This document shows, in pieces, positions 1 to 8,400 of a DNA stretch of 49,146 nucleotides. The DNA is from Butyrivibrio sp. Lineage in GTDB: Bacteria; Bacillota; Clostridia; Lachnospirales; Lachnospiraceae. The stretch's first letter is position 1. Each line of letters begins with the position of its first letter. A program made the position numbers and the translations under genes. The notes below the pieces were generated by a model. It was not told the origin of the DNA, made no database searches, and saw only the letters and a list, made by a program, of their open reading frames with translations. The stretch spans positions 1-49,146 of the forward strand of contig SVFZ01000023.1 in the NCBI GenBank assembly GCA_015056585.1. Reading direction: 5' to 3'.

Positions 1-400
1 GCAGGTTGGTAACGTATCAGTTCCCGAAGCCCGCATCATCCAGATTGCGCCATGGGACAAGACTCTGATCAAGGACATTGAGAAAGCTATCATGATGTCA
101 GATCTTGGAATTACTCCAAGTAATGATGGAACAGTTATCAGACTTGTTTTCCCTGAGCTTACCGAGGAGCGCAGAAAACAGCTTGCAAAGGATATCCGCA
201 AGAAAGGCGAGGATGCCAAGGTTGCAGTCAGAAACGTAAGACGTGACGGCAATGAGCGCCTTAAAAAGCTTAAAGGTACTGAGGCTTCTGAGGACGAGAT
301 CAACGATCTTAATGATGAGCTTCAGAAGATTACAGACAAGTTCATCAAGGATATTGATGGAGCTGTAGAAGAGAAAAACAAAGAGATCATGACTGTCTGA
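1..400 (+). CDS. frr: Ribosome recycling factor (5' truncated)
   Basis: RRF dissociates the post-termination 70S ribosome together with EF-G. The reading frame is open from base 2 at the window edge, so the N-terminus lies outside. The first visible residues, QVGNVSVPEARIIQ, followed by APWDK and DLGITPSNDGTVIRLVFPELTEERRK, are the conserved RRF core. An internal ATG at 92 is not the real start because clear RRF sequence precedes it. About 132 residues of the usual ~185 are present, ending at a TGA. It is followed after a few bases by uppS, the standard Firmicute order (pyrH normally lies upstream). Identification is near certain. Confidence 0.97.
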   Translation, partial: QVGNVSVPEARIIQIAPWDKTLIKDIEKAIMMSDLGITPSNDGTVIRLVFPELTEERRKQLAKDIRKKGEDAKVAVRNVRRDGNERLKKLKGTEASEDEINDLNDELQKITDKFIKDIDGAVEEKNKEIMTV

Positions 401-414
401 ATATGGAGATTATC

Positions 415-1134
415 ATGGAAGAGACAAAGAATATACCTGCGCATGTGGCTATTATCCTTGATGGCAACGGAAGATGGGCCAAAGAAAAGGGAATGCCGCG
501 TAATTACGGACATATGCAGGGAGCAAAGGCTGTTGAAGATATCCTGGAAGTTGCCAGAGATATGGGAATCAAGTACCTGACAGTTTATGCGTTTTCGACT
601 GAGAACTGGAACAGACCTGAGACTGAAGTTTCAGCTCTGATGAAGATTCTTAGGAATTATCTTAAGACCAGCATCAAGAAGTCTATGAAAAATAATGTGC
701 GATGCCGTGTTATAGGTGATAAAACAGCTTTATCGCCGGATATTCAGGAAGCCATTGCTGAGCTTGAAAAAGCTACGGCAGGTAATACCGGTCTCACATT
801 TTCCATCGCCATCAATTACGGTGGAAGAGATGAGATCACCAGAGCGGTACGCAAGGTTGCTGACAAGGTAAAAAGCGGAGAGCTTGATCCTTCTGACATT
901 TCAGAAGAGACTATAAATTCCAATCTTGACACCAATTATCTTCCTGATCCTGATCTTCTTATCAGGACTTGTAATGAACAGCGCATTTCAAATTTCTTAT
1001 TATGGCAGTGTGCTTATACGGAGTTTTATTTCGCGCAGGTTGCATGGCCTGATTTTGACAAGGAGCAGCTCCAGATGGCCGTTGATGCTTACGCATCAAG
1101 AAATCGTAAGTTTGGCGGTTTGAAGACAGAATAA
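415..1134 (+). CDS. uppS: Isoprenyl transferase / undecaprenyl diphosphate synthase
   Basis: Cis-prenyltransferase that condenses farnesyl diphosphate with isopentenyl diphosphate to make the C55 carrier lipid for peptidoglycan and wall polymers. The N-terminus carries HVAIILDGNGRWA with the catalytic Asp at residue 16, and the C-terminal half has the DLLIRTCNEQRISNFLLWQ block typical of the family (usually RTSGE; here RTCNE). I chose ATG 415 (239 residues) over in-frame ATG 403 because GGAG at 405-408 lies six bases before it and overlaps the earlier ATG. It sits just downstream of frr and eight bases before cdsA, so probably one transcript. The Cys in RTCNE is a mild variant. Confidence 0.96.
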   Translation: MEETKNIPAHVAIILDGNGRWAKEKGMPRNYGHMQGAKAVEDILEVARDMGIKYLTVYAFSTENWNRPETEVSALMKILRNYLKTSIKKSMKNNVRCRVIGDKTALSPDIQEAIAELEKATAGNTGLTFSIAINYGGRDEITRAVRKVADKVKSGELDPSDISEETINSNLDTNYLPDPDLLIRTCNEQRISNFLLWQCAYTEFYFAQVAWPDFDKEQLQMAVDAYASRNRKFGGLKTE

Positions 1135-1141
1135 GGAAATA

Positions 1142-1966
1142 ATGAAGACTAGAGTAATCAGTGGAATAGTAATCGGATTAGTGCTTGCGGCAGTTCTTAT
1201 CCCCGGCGGATATATACTGGCCGCAACACTTTTGACTGTTTCTTTTGTAAGTTTCTTTGAACTGACAAGAGCTACAGGAGTACACGAAAACGGCAAGAAA
1301 GTAAATGCTCTGGAAGTTTGCGGATACATCTCTGTTTTAGTCCACTATATACAGGCTGTACTGGTTAAGGATTATAGTTACTATATATTCTCAATCATGT
1401 TTGCTTTTTTCCTGATAATGGTTGTATACGTTTTAAGTTTCCCGAAGTTTACTGCAACTCAGGCCATAACAACGTTTTTCTGCTTTGTTTATGCGCCGGT
1501 TAATATGTCATTTGTGTATCTTTTGAGAATAAGGCCTTACGGAGCTTATCTTGCGTGGATTCCGTTTATTGCATGGGTTTGTGACACCTGCGCATATTTT
1601 GCGGGAAGAGCATTTGGAAAACACAAGCTGGTTCCGAAACTTTCTCCGAAAAAAACTGTAGAAGGGGCAATCGGAGGCATTCTGGGATCAGTTGCAGTCG
1701 GCTTTATTTTTGGGTATATTTTATATAGCAAAGAGGCACACAATGCTATGGTGATAATGGCTTTTATGATGATAACATTTGTGGGCAGCATAATAGCGCA
1801 GCTTGGAGATCTGCTTGCTTCCGGCATCAAAAGAGACCATAATATCAAGGACTACGGAAATCTTATACCGGGTCACGGAGGAATCATGGATCGCTTTGAC
1901 AGCGTGATATTTGTGATTCCGTGTATTTACTTCCTGGCCGCTATTTTGTTAAAACTAGCTATTTAA
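1142..1966 (+). CDS. cdsA: Phosphatidate cytidylyltransferase
   Basis: Makes CDP-diacylglycerol from CTP and phosphatidic acid, the branch point to phosphatidylglycerol and other phospholipids. The 274-residue protein is mostly hydrophobic with several membrane segments. Near the C-terminus it has the full family signature SGIKRDHNIKDYG followed by IPGHGGIMDRFD, including the paired acidic residues used for metal binding. A second conserved block, KLSPKKTVEGAIGG, lies near residue 170. It starts seven bases after the uppS stop. A strong hairpin lies between it and dxr. Confidence 0.96.
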   Translation: MKTRVISGIVIGLVLAAVLIPGGYILAATLLTVSFVSFFELTRATGVHENGKKVNALEVCGYISVLVHYIQAVLVKDYSYYIFSIMFAFFLIMVVYVLSFPKFTATQAITTFFCFVYAPVNMSFVYLLRIRPYGAYLAWIPFIAWVCDTCAYFAGRAFGKHKLVPKLSPKKTVEGAIGGILGSVAVGFIFGYILYSKEAHNAMVIMAFMMITFVGSIIAQLGDLLASGIKRDHNIKDYGNLIPGHGGIMDRFDSVIFVIPCIYFLAAILLKLAI

Positions 1967-1980
1967 AAGTCGAATAACTT

Positions 1981-2015
1981 GGCGCTGTATCTCCGGTAAC
2001 GGGGGATATAGCGCC
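1981..2015 (+). terminator. Intercistronic hairpin between cdsA and dxr
   Basis: Bases 1981-1994 (GGCGCTGTATCTCC) pair with 2002-2015 (GGGGATATAGCGCC) to give a 14 bp stem with two G-T pairs and a seven-base loop. It is followed by TTTATAAATAAA rather than a clean U-run. It may be a partial terminator, an RNA-processing or stability element, or a bidirectional block. Seen directly; the function is inferred. Confidence 0.5.
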
Positions 2016-2043
2016 TTTATAAATAAATCGAGAAAGGTATAAT

Positions 2044-3183
2044 ATGAGAAAGATTGTATTACTTGGTTCTACAGGTTCCATTGGAACACAGACGCTTGAT
2101 GTTGTCAGGAATAACTCAAAAGAGCTTGAAGTTGTGGGATTGGCTGCCAACACAAGAGTTGCCGAAGTTGAAAAGCAGGTAAGGGAATTTAAACCTAAAT
2201 ATGTCTGCATGTACGACGAGAAGGCCGCAAAGGACCTTAAGGATAGACTTTCAGACCTTGGAACTATAGTTTATTCAGGTATGGAAGGCCTTCTGGAAAT
2301 AGTATCGGTTCCCGAAGCAGACACTGTACTTACAGCAGTGGTGGGAATGATCGGCATACAGCCTACCATCAGAGCAATCGAAAGCGGCAAGGATATAGCA
2401 CTTGCCAATAAGGAGACTCTGGTATGTGCAGGACACATCATAATGCCTCTGGCTGCGGAAAAGAAGGTTAAGATCCTTCCCGTGGACTCGGAGCACAGCG
2501 CTATTTTTCAGTCTCTTAACGGGGAGCCAAAGGATAAAGTTGAAAAGATCCTGCTTACAGCCAGTGGTGGCCCGTTTAGAGGGAAAAAGGTGTATGACCT
2601 TGTAAATATGACGGCGGCTGATGCACTTAAGCATCCGAACTGGGATATGGGTCCCAAGGTTACAATAGACTCATCATCTCTTGTAAATAAGGGGCTGGAA
2701 GTCATGGAGGCCAGATGGCTCTTTGATGTGAGCCTTGATAATATACAGGTGGTGATCCATCCCCAGAGTATTATCCACAGTGCTGTGCAGTACGTGGATG
2801 GTGCAGTGATTGCCCAGCTTGGAGTGCCGGATATGAAACTTCCTATCCAGTATGCACTTTTTTACCCGGACAGAAGACCAATGGCTGAAAAGAGGCTGGA
2901 TCTCTTTGAACTGGGGAGCCTTACATTTGAAAAGCCGGATACCGATACTTTTAAGGGACTGAGCCTTGCTTTTGACGCAGCAAGAGCCGGCGGAAGCATG
3001 CCTACAGTCTTTAATGCTGCCAATGAAATGGCTGTAAGGTCATTCCTTAAGGGAGAAATAAAGTATCTGCAGATATATGACATGATAGAAAGAGCTATGA
3101 ATAATCACAGGAAGATAGATAATCCTGATGTTTCGCAGATCCTTTCTGCTGAACAGGAGACCTACGATTATCTTTTAAGATAA
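2044..3183 (+). CDS. dxr: 1-deoxy-D-xylulose 5-phosphate reductoisomerase
   Basis: Converts DXP to 2-C-methyl-D-erythritol 4-phosphate with NADPH, the committed step of the MEP isoprenoid pathway. It opens with the NADPH-binding GSTGSIGTQTLDVV. Further blocks are ALANKETLVCAG, PVDSEHSAIFQSL (metal-binding Asp and Glu), TASGGPFRG, HPNWDMGPKVTIDSSSLVNKGLEVMEA (given here as the family landmark; metal ligand Glu in GLEVMEA) and HPQSIIHS. Length 379 fits the family. AAAGG lies about seven bases before the ATG. Together with ispG in the same cluster it shows that isoprenoids are made by the MEP route. Confidence 0.97.
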   Translation: MRKIVLLGSTGSIGTQTLDVVRNNSKELEVVGLAANTRVAEVEKQVREFKPKYVCMYDEKAAKDLKDRLSDLGTIVYSGMEGLLEIVSVPEADTVLTAVVGMIGIQPTIRAIESGKDIALANKETLVCAGHIIMPLAAEKKVKILPVDSEHSAIFQSLNGEPKDKVEKILLTASGGPFRGKKVYDLVNMTAADALKHPNWDMGPKVTIDSSSLVNKGLEVMEARWLFDVSLDNIQVVIHPQSIIHSAVQYVDGAVIAQLGVPDMKLPIQYALFYPDRRPMAEKRLDLFELGSLTFEKPDTDTFKGLSLAFDAARAGGSMPTVFNAANEMAVRSFLKGEIKYLQIYDMIERAMNNHRKIDNPDVSQILSAEQETYDYLLR

Positions 3184-3238
3184 TGCGGACTTTTTATTTG
3201 AAACTTATGATCTTTATTTACTTGGAAAAGGTTGATTT

Positions 3239-4300
3239 ATGAGTAGTATGGTTGTCAGTGTAATTATTTTCTTTATTATTTTCGGAGTATTGGTTACTTC
3301 CCACGAATTCGGACATTTTATCGTAGCTAAAACAGGCGGTATCAGAGTCAATGAGTTCTTTGTGGGAATGGGACCCACAATCTGGAAGAAGCAAAAGGGA
3401 GAGACTTTATACAGTATAAAACTTTTGCCAATTGGCGGAGCCTGCGTATTTGACGGAATGGATCCTGTGGCTGAGGAAAAGGCCGGATATGATGAACATT
3501 CCTTTTTGAATGCACCTGTCTGGAGAAGAATAGCAACTCTTTTTGCAGGTCCTTTTGCCAACTTCATTATTGCGTATATCCTGGCTGTGATCCTTGTAAG
3601 CTTTTCTGTCTGGAACTTTCCTGTCATCAACGAAATGACTGAGGATTCAGCAGCTTTAGAAGCCGGGATGCAGGTGGGAGATAAGTTTATCAGCATCGAT
3701 GGTGAAAAGGTATATATGGCCAGCGAAGTTACTCTTATATCTCAGTTTGCGCAGGGAAGTCCTATGGAGATTGTATATGAGAGAGACGGAGAAAGGCATA
3801 CCACTACTCTTGTTCCAAAGTATAATGATGAAGCCGGAAGATATTACATGGGCATCTATTTAGGTGACTATCAGAATATCAAGGGAGCCAGCGCCCTTAA
3901 ATATGCCTGGTATGAGGTGAGATACTATTTTAAAGCCACCTACAGAAGTCTGGCGCTTTTGTTTAGAGGTAAGCTCTCTGCCGATGATGTATCGGGACCG
4001 GTGGGAATGGTCAAGATGGTTGATGAAACCTATGAAGAGGTGGCACCCTATGGTATTTCTGCTGTTATTTTGACCATGCTGTCTTTGACAGTCTTATTGT
4101 CTGTAAACCTGGGAGTTATGAATCTTTTGCCGTTCCCTGCTCTTGACGGAGGAAGGCTGGTATTTCAGTTTATAGAAGTTATCGTTGGAAAGCCTGTACC
4201 ACCAGAAAAAGAGGGAATAGTCCATATGGTTGGAATGATAGCACTGCTTGGACTTATGGTTTTTGTACTCTTTAACGATATTACGAAGTTTACGAGGTAA
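3239..4300 (+). CDS. rseP: Site-2 zinc metalloprotease, RseP/RasP family
   Basis: Intramembrane protease that cleaves anti-sigma factors and signal-peptide remnants. Near the N-terminus, in the first membrane segment, is the zinc motif HEFGH (His22, Glu23, His26). A PDZ domain follows at about residues 125-200 (INEMTEDSAALEAGMQVGDKF). The third zinc ligand is in NLLPFPALDGGR near residue 300, inside the C-terminal membrane segments. Length 353. The gene starts 55 bases after dxr with GGAAAAGG as ribosome site and ends five bases before ispG, so it is co-transcribed with both. The symbol rasP would fit Firmicute usage equally well. Confidence 0.94.
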   Translation: MSSMVVSVIIFFIIFGVLVTSHEFGHFIVAKTGGIRVNEFFVGMGPTIWKKQKGETLYSIKLLPIGGACVFDGMDPVAEEKAGYDEHSFLNAPVWRRIATLFAGPFANFIIAYILAVILVSFSVWNFPVINEMTEDSAALEAGMQVGDKFISIDGEKVYMASEVTLISQFAQGSPMEIVYERDGERHTTTLVPKYNDEAGRYYMGIYLGDYQNIKGASALKYAWYEVRYYFKATYRSLALLFRGKLSADDVSGPVGMVKMVDETYEEVAPYGISAVILTMLSLTVLLSVNLGVMNLLPFPALDGGRLVFQFIEVIVGKPVPPEKEGIVHMVGMIALLGLMVFVLFNDITKFTR

Positions 4301-4305
4301 AAAGT

Positions 4306-5364
4306 ATGACGTACAGAGATAACACGAAAGTTATTCATATTGGCAATAAAGTGATCGGTGGAGGAAATCCTATCCTGATCCAGTCCATGACAAATACAAG
4401 AACTGAGGATGTAAAGGCAACTGTTGAGCAGATACATCGCCTTGAAGCCGCAGGGTGCGAGATCATCAGGTGCACCGTGCCAAACGAGGAGGCTGCCAAA
4501 GCGGTAAAAGAGATTAAGAAAGAAATCAGTATCCCTTTGGTTGCAGACATTCATTTTGACTACAAAATGGCTATTGCAGCTATGGAAAACGGAGCTGACA
4601 AGATCAGGATCAATCCCGGTAATATTGGCTCTAAGGACAGGATTGCAGCTGTTGTTTCCTGCGCCAAAGAGAGAAACATACCTATAAGAGTAGGTGTAAA
4701 CAGCGGTTCTCTGGAAAAAGAACTGGTGGAAAAATATCACGGAGTAACAGCAGAGGGACTTGTAGAAAGTGCCCTTGATAAGATTGGAATAATTGAGGAT
4801 CTTGGCTACGACAATATGGTTGTCAGCATCAAGTCTTCTAATGTAATGCTTTGCGCCAAGGCTCATGAGATACTTGCAGAAAAATGTAAATATCCTTTAC
4901 ACGTCGGCATTACTGAGGCAGGAACAGTTTATGGCGGAAATATCAAGTCTTCAATCGGACTTGGAATTATCTTAAGTCAGGGTATCGGTGACACCATAAG
5001 AGTATCCTTATCAGGAGACCCGGTTGAAGAGATCAAGACTGCAAAGTTTATTTTAAGAACTCTTGGACTTAGAGAGGGCGGAATTGAGGTTGTATCCTGC
5101 CCGACCTGCGGAAGAACCAAGATAGATCTTATAGGGCTTGCCAATCAGGTTGAGACCCTGGTTCAGAATTATCCTCTGAATATAAAGGTTGCAGTTATGG
5201 GATGCGCAGTTAACGGCCCCGGAGAAGCCAAGGAAGCAGACATCGGAATTGCAGGCGGAGACGGGGAAGGCCTTCTTATCAAGAAGGGACAGATCATAAA
5301 GAAAGTACCTGAGGATCAGCTTCTTTCCACGCTCAAGGAAGAACTTGACAACTGGGCTGGCTGA
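4306..5364 (+). CDS. ispG: 4-hydroxy-3-methylbut-2-en-1-yl diphosphate synthase
   Basis: Penultimate enzyme of the MEP pathway; it reduces cyclic MEcPP to HMBPP using a 4Fe-4S cluster and, in bacteria such as this, probably flavodoxin. The cluster cysteines are visible as SCPTCGR (Cys265, Cys268) and MGCAVNGPGEAKEADIG (Cys300). The N-terminal half is the TIM barrel with QSMTNTRTEDV and ADIHFDYKMA. Length 352 matches the short bacterial form without the plant insertion. It lies between rseP and polC; many Firmicutes have proS here, which is absent from this window. Confidence 0.96.
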   Translation: MTYRDNTKVIHIGNKVIGGGNPILIQSMTNTRTEDVKATVEQIHRLEAAGCEIIRCTVPNEEAAKAVKEIKKEISIPLVADIHFDYKMAIAAMENGADKIRINPGNIGSKDRIAAVVSCAKERNIPIRVGVNSGSLEKELVEKYHGVTAEGLVESALDKIGIIEDLGYDNMVVSIKSSNVMLCAKAHEILAEKCKYPLHVGITEAGTVYGGNIKSSIGLGIILSQGIGDTIRVSLSGDPVEEIKTAKFILRTLGLREGGIEVVSCPTCGRTKIDLIGLANQVETLVQNYPLNIKVAVMGCAVNGPGEAKEADIGIAGGDGEGLLIKKGQIIKKVPEDQLLSTLKEELDNWAG

Positions 5365-5408
5365 GAGCAGAACTTCCTTAGCACTTGATGAGGTAATGAG
5401 GTTTTATA

Positions 5409-8400
5409 ATGGGGAAGTCTTTTTTTGATGTTTTTCCTGCCCTCAAGCTCGATGATAATATAAGGGAGATCATGGAGCAGACCACCGTTGAAAAGGTGTC
5501 TACAACGAGGAAACAGGATTTTATCAGAATATATTTATCAAGCAGTAAGCTAATTGATAAGGCCGATATATTAAAAACAGAAGCAGGTATTAAGAAGCAG
5601 TTTTTTGCAGGGCAGGATCTGACAGTCAAGATCTATGAGAAATTTTCTCTGTCTGCCCAATACACTCCTTCAAATCTGATTGAACTTTATAAAGACAGCA
5701 TTGAAATGGAATTAAAAGACTATGACCATATGGAGTATAGTCTTTTTCGTGCTGCCCAGTTTGTTTATCCTGACGAAAATAATATGGTAATCAGGCTTGA
5801 GGACAGCGTAGTAGGACAAAAGAAAGCGCCGGATCTTTTAAGGGTACTTTCCAAGATCATAAATGAGAGATGCGGTCTTTCTGTTGCAATCTCTCCCGAG
5901 TTTGTGGAGGTAAAAAAGGAAAATACCGAGCCGGATTATTCCGAAGAGTCAGCTAAAATGGCCGAAAAGCTTGAAGCAGCAGAACAGGCTTCCGAGGAAA
6001 AGAAAAAGAAGAAACTGGAGAAAGAAGCTGCTAAAGCGGAAAATGCAGGTGGTGCAGAAAAAGCAAAGGCGGAATCCTTCGAAAAATCGGCAGGTGCAAA
6101 AGATGGCGCCGATGCTTCAAAGGAAACAAAGAAGCCGGGATTTTCAAAGGGAGGCTTTGGAAGAAAGGGCGACTTTGGCAGCTACAAAAAGTCTGATAAT
6201 CCTGATGTTATCTTTGGAAGAGATTTTGAAGAAGACGCCATGAAGCTGGTGGATATCGTGGGAGAGCTGGGAGAAGTTGTCATCCACGGAAAGATAATAG
6301 CTTACGATCAGAGAGATATAAGGAACGAGAAAAGTATTCTTATATTTGACGTCACAGATTTTACAGACACCATCACTGTTAAAATGTTCGTAAAAACCGA
6401 GGATGTTCCGGATATTACAAAAGATATAAAGCAGGGAGCATTCGTTAAGGTAAAGGGAATAGCCGCTGTTGATAAGTTTGACCATGAGCTTTCCATCCAG
6501 TCCGTTGTGGGAGTAAAGAAGATCCCTGACTTTACTTCAAAGAGAGTGGACAGGGCAGAGGTTAAGCGTGTGGAACTCCACTGCCACACCAAGATGAGTG
6601 ATATGGACGGAGTTTCTGAAGTTAAGGATATCGTTAAACAGGCATATAAGTGGGGAATGCCGGGAATAGCCATTACAGACCACGGTGTGGTTCAGGCTCT
6701 GACAGATGCCAACCATGTCTGGGAGGATCTGTACTCAGGTGAATGTAAGCGAAGAAAAGAGGCTGGAGAGCCACCTATCGAGAGACAGGATTTCTTTAAA
6801 CTGATACTTGGTGTTGAGGCCTATGTTGTAGATGATTTAAAAGAGATTGTTGTCAATGACAAATCACAGCCCCTTGATGGCACTACCTTTGTAGTATTTG
6901 ATATTGAGACTACAGGTTTTTCTCCTATCAAAAACAGGATAATCGAGATAGGTGCGGTCAAGATTAGGAACGGCGAAATTGTGGAGCGCTTTTCTGAGTT
7001 CATTAACCCGGAGGTACCTATTCCGTACAGAATTGAGAAGCTTACAAGTATCACCGATGACATGGTTATGGGAGCACCCACCAGGGAAGTGATAATTCCT
7101 AAGTTTGTGGAGTTTTGTAAGGATGCAGTCCTTGTAGGACATAACGTTGCTTTCGATATAAGCTTTATAAATCAGAACTGCAAAGACCTTGGAATTGATG
7201 TGGACTATACAACCGTAGATACCCTGTGGCTTTCGAGATATTTTTTCCCGCTTCAGGCAAAACATACGCTGGATGCGGTAGCAAAAACTCTTAATGTAGT
7301 TCTTGATCATCACCACAGAGCTGTGGATGATGCAGAGTGTACAGCTCTTATTTTCAATAAGTTTGTTCCGATGCTTAAGGAGCAGAAGGCTGTGACACTT
7401 ACTGATGTAAATATTTTGGGTAAGCCCACCAAAGAGATGATAAGACATCTACGCTCCAACCACTGCATAATCCTTGCCAAGAACACATTGGGAAGAGTAA
7501 ATCTCTATACCCTTGTCAGCAAGTCTCACGTGGACTACTTCAGAAGATTCCCTCTTGTTCCAAAGAGCGAACTTTTAAAGTACAGAGAAGGACTGATTAT
7601 CGGAAGTGCATGCTGCGCCGGAGAGCTTTACGGTGCTGTTGTGGAGGGGAGACCTCCGGAAGAAATTGCCGGAATCGTTGATTTCTATGATTATCTGGAG
7701 ATACAGCCTGTGGGTAACAACCACTTTATGGTTGACTCTGAAAGATATGAAGACATTAATAGTGACGATGATATAAGGGAGATAAATAAGGAAATCGTAA
7801 GGCTCGGAGAGCAGTTTAACAAGCCTGTTGTTGCCACCTGCGATGCTCACTTTTTAAATCCTGAGGATGAAATATACAGAACCATTATCATGGCCGGAAA
7901 GGGCATGAATGATGAAGAGCCGGCGCCTCTTTATTTGAGGACTACAGAGGAGATGATGGCAGAGTTTGACTATCTTGGCGGGGATAAAGCTAAAGAGATA
8001 GTAATAGATAATACCAGAAAGATCCTTGATATGTGCGACAGTATTTCTCCTGTCCGCCCGGATAAATGTGCGCCTGTCATTGAAAACAGTGATGAGATCC
8101 TTACAAAGATCTGCTATGACAAGGCCCATGAGATATATGGAGAAAACCTTCCGGAAATAGTACAGGAGCGTCTTGAAAGGGAGCTTAACTCTATTATCAA
8201 GAACGGTTTCGCGGTTATGTACATCATCGCCCAGAAACTGGTTTGGAAGTCCAATGAGGACGGATATCTGGTAGGTTCGAGAGGATCTGTAGGATCTTCC
8301 TTTGTGGCATTCACTTCGGGTATTACGGAAGTTAATTCGCTAAGTCCTCACTATGTATGTCCTAAGTGCAAATACAGTGACTTTGACTCTGAGGAAGTTC

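Noticed and set aside
403..414. Earlier uppS start at ATG 403
   Set aside because: The ribosome site GGAG (405-408) overlaps this ATG and fits ATG 415 instead.
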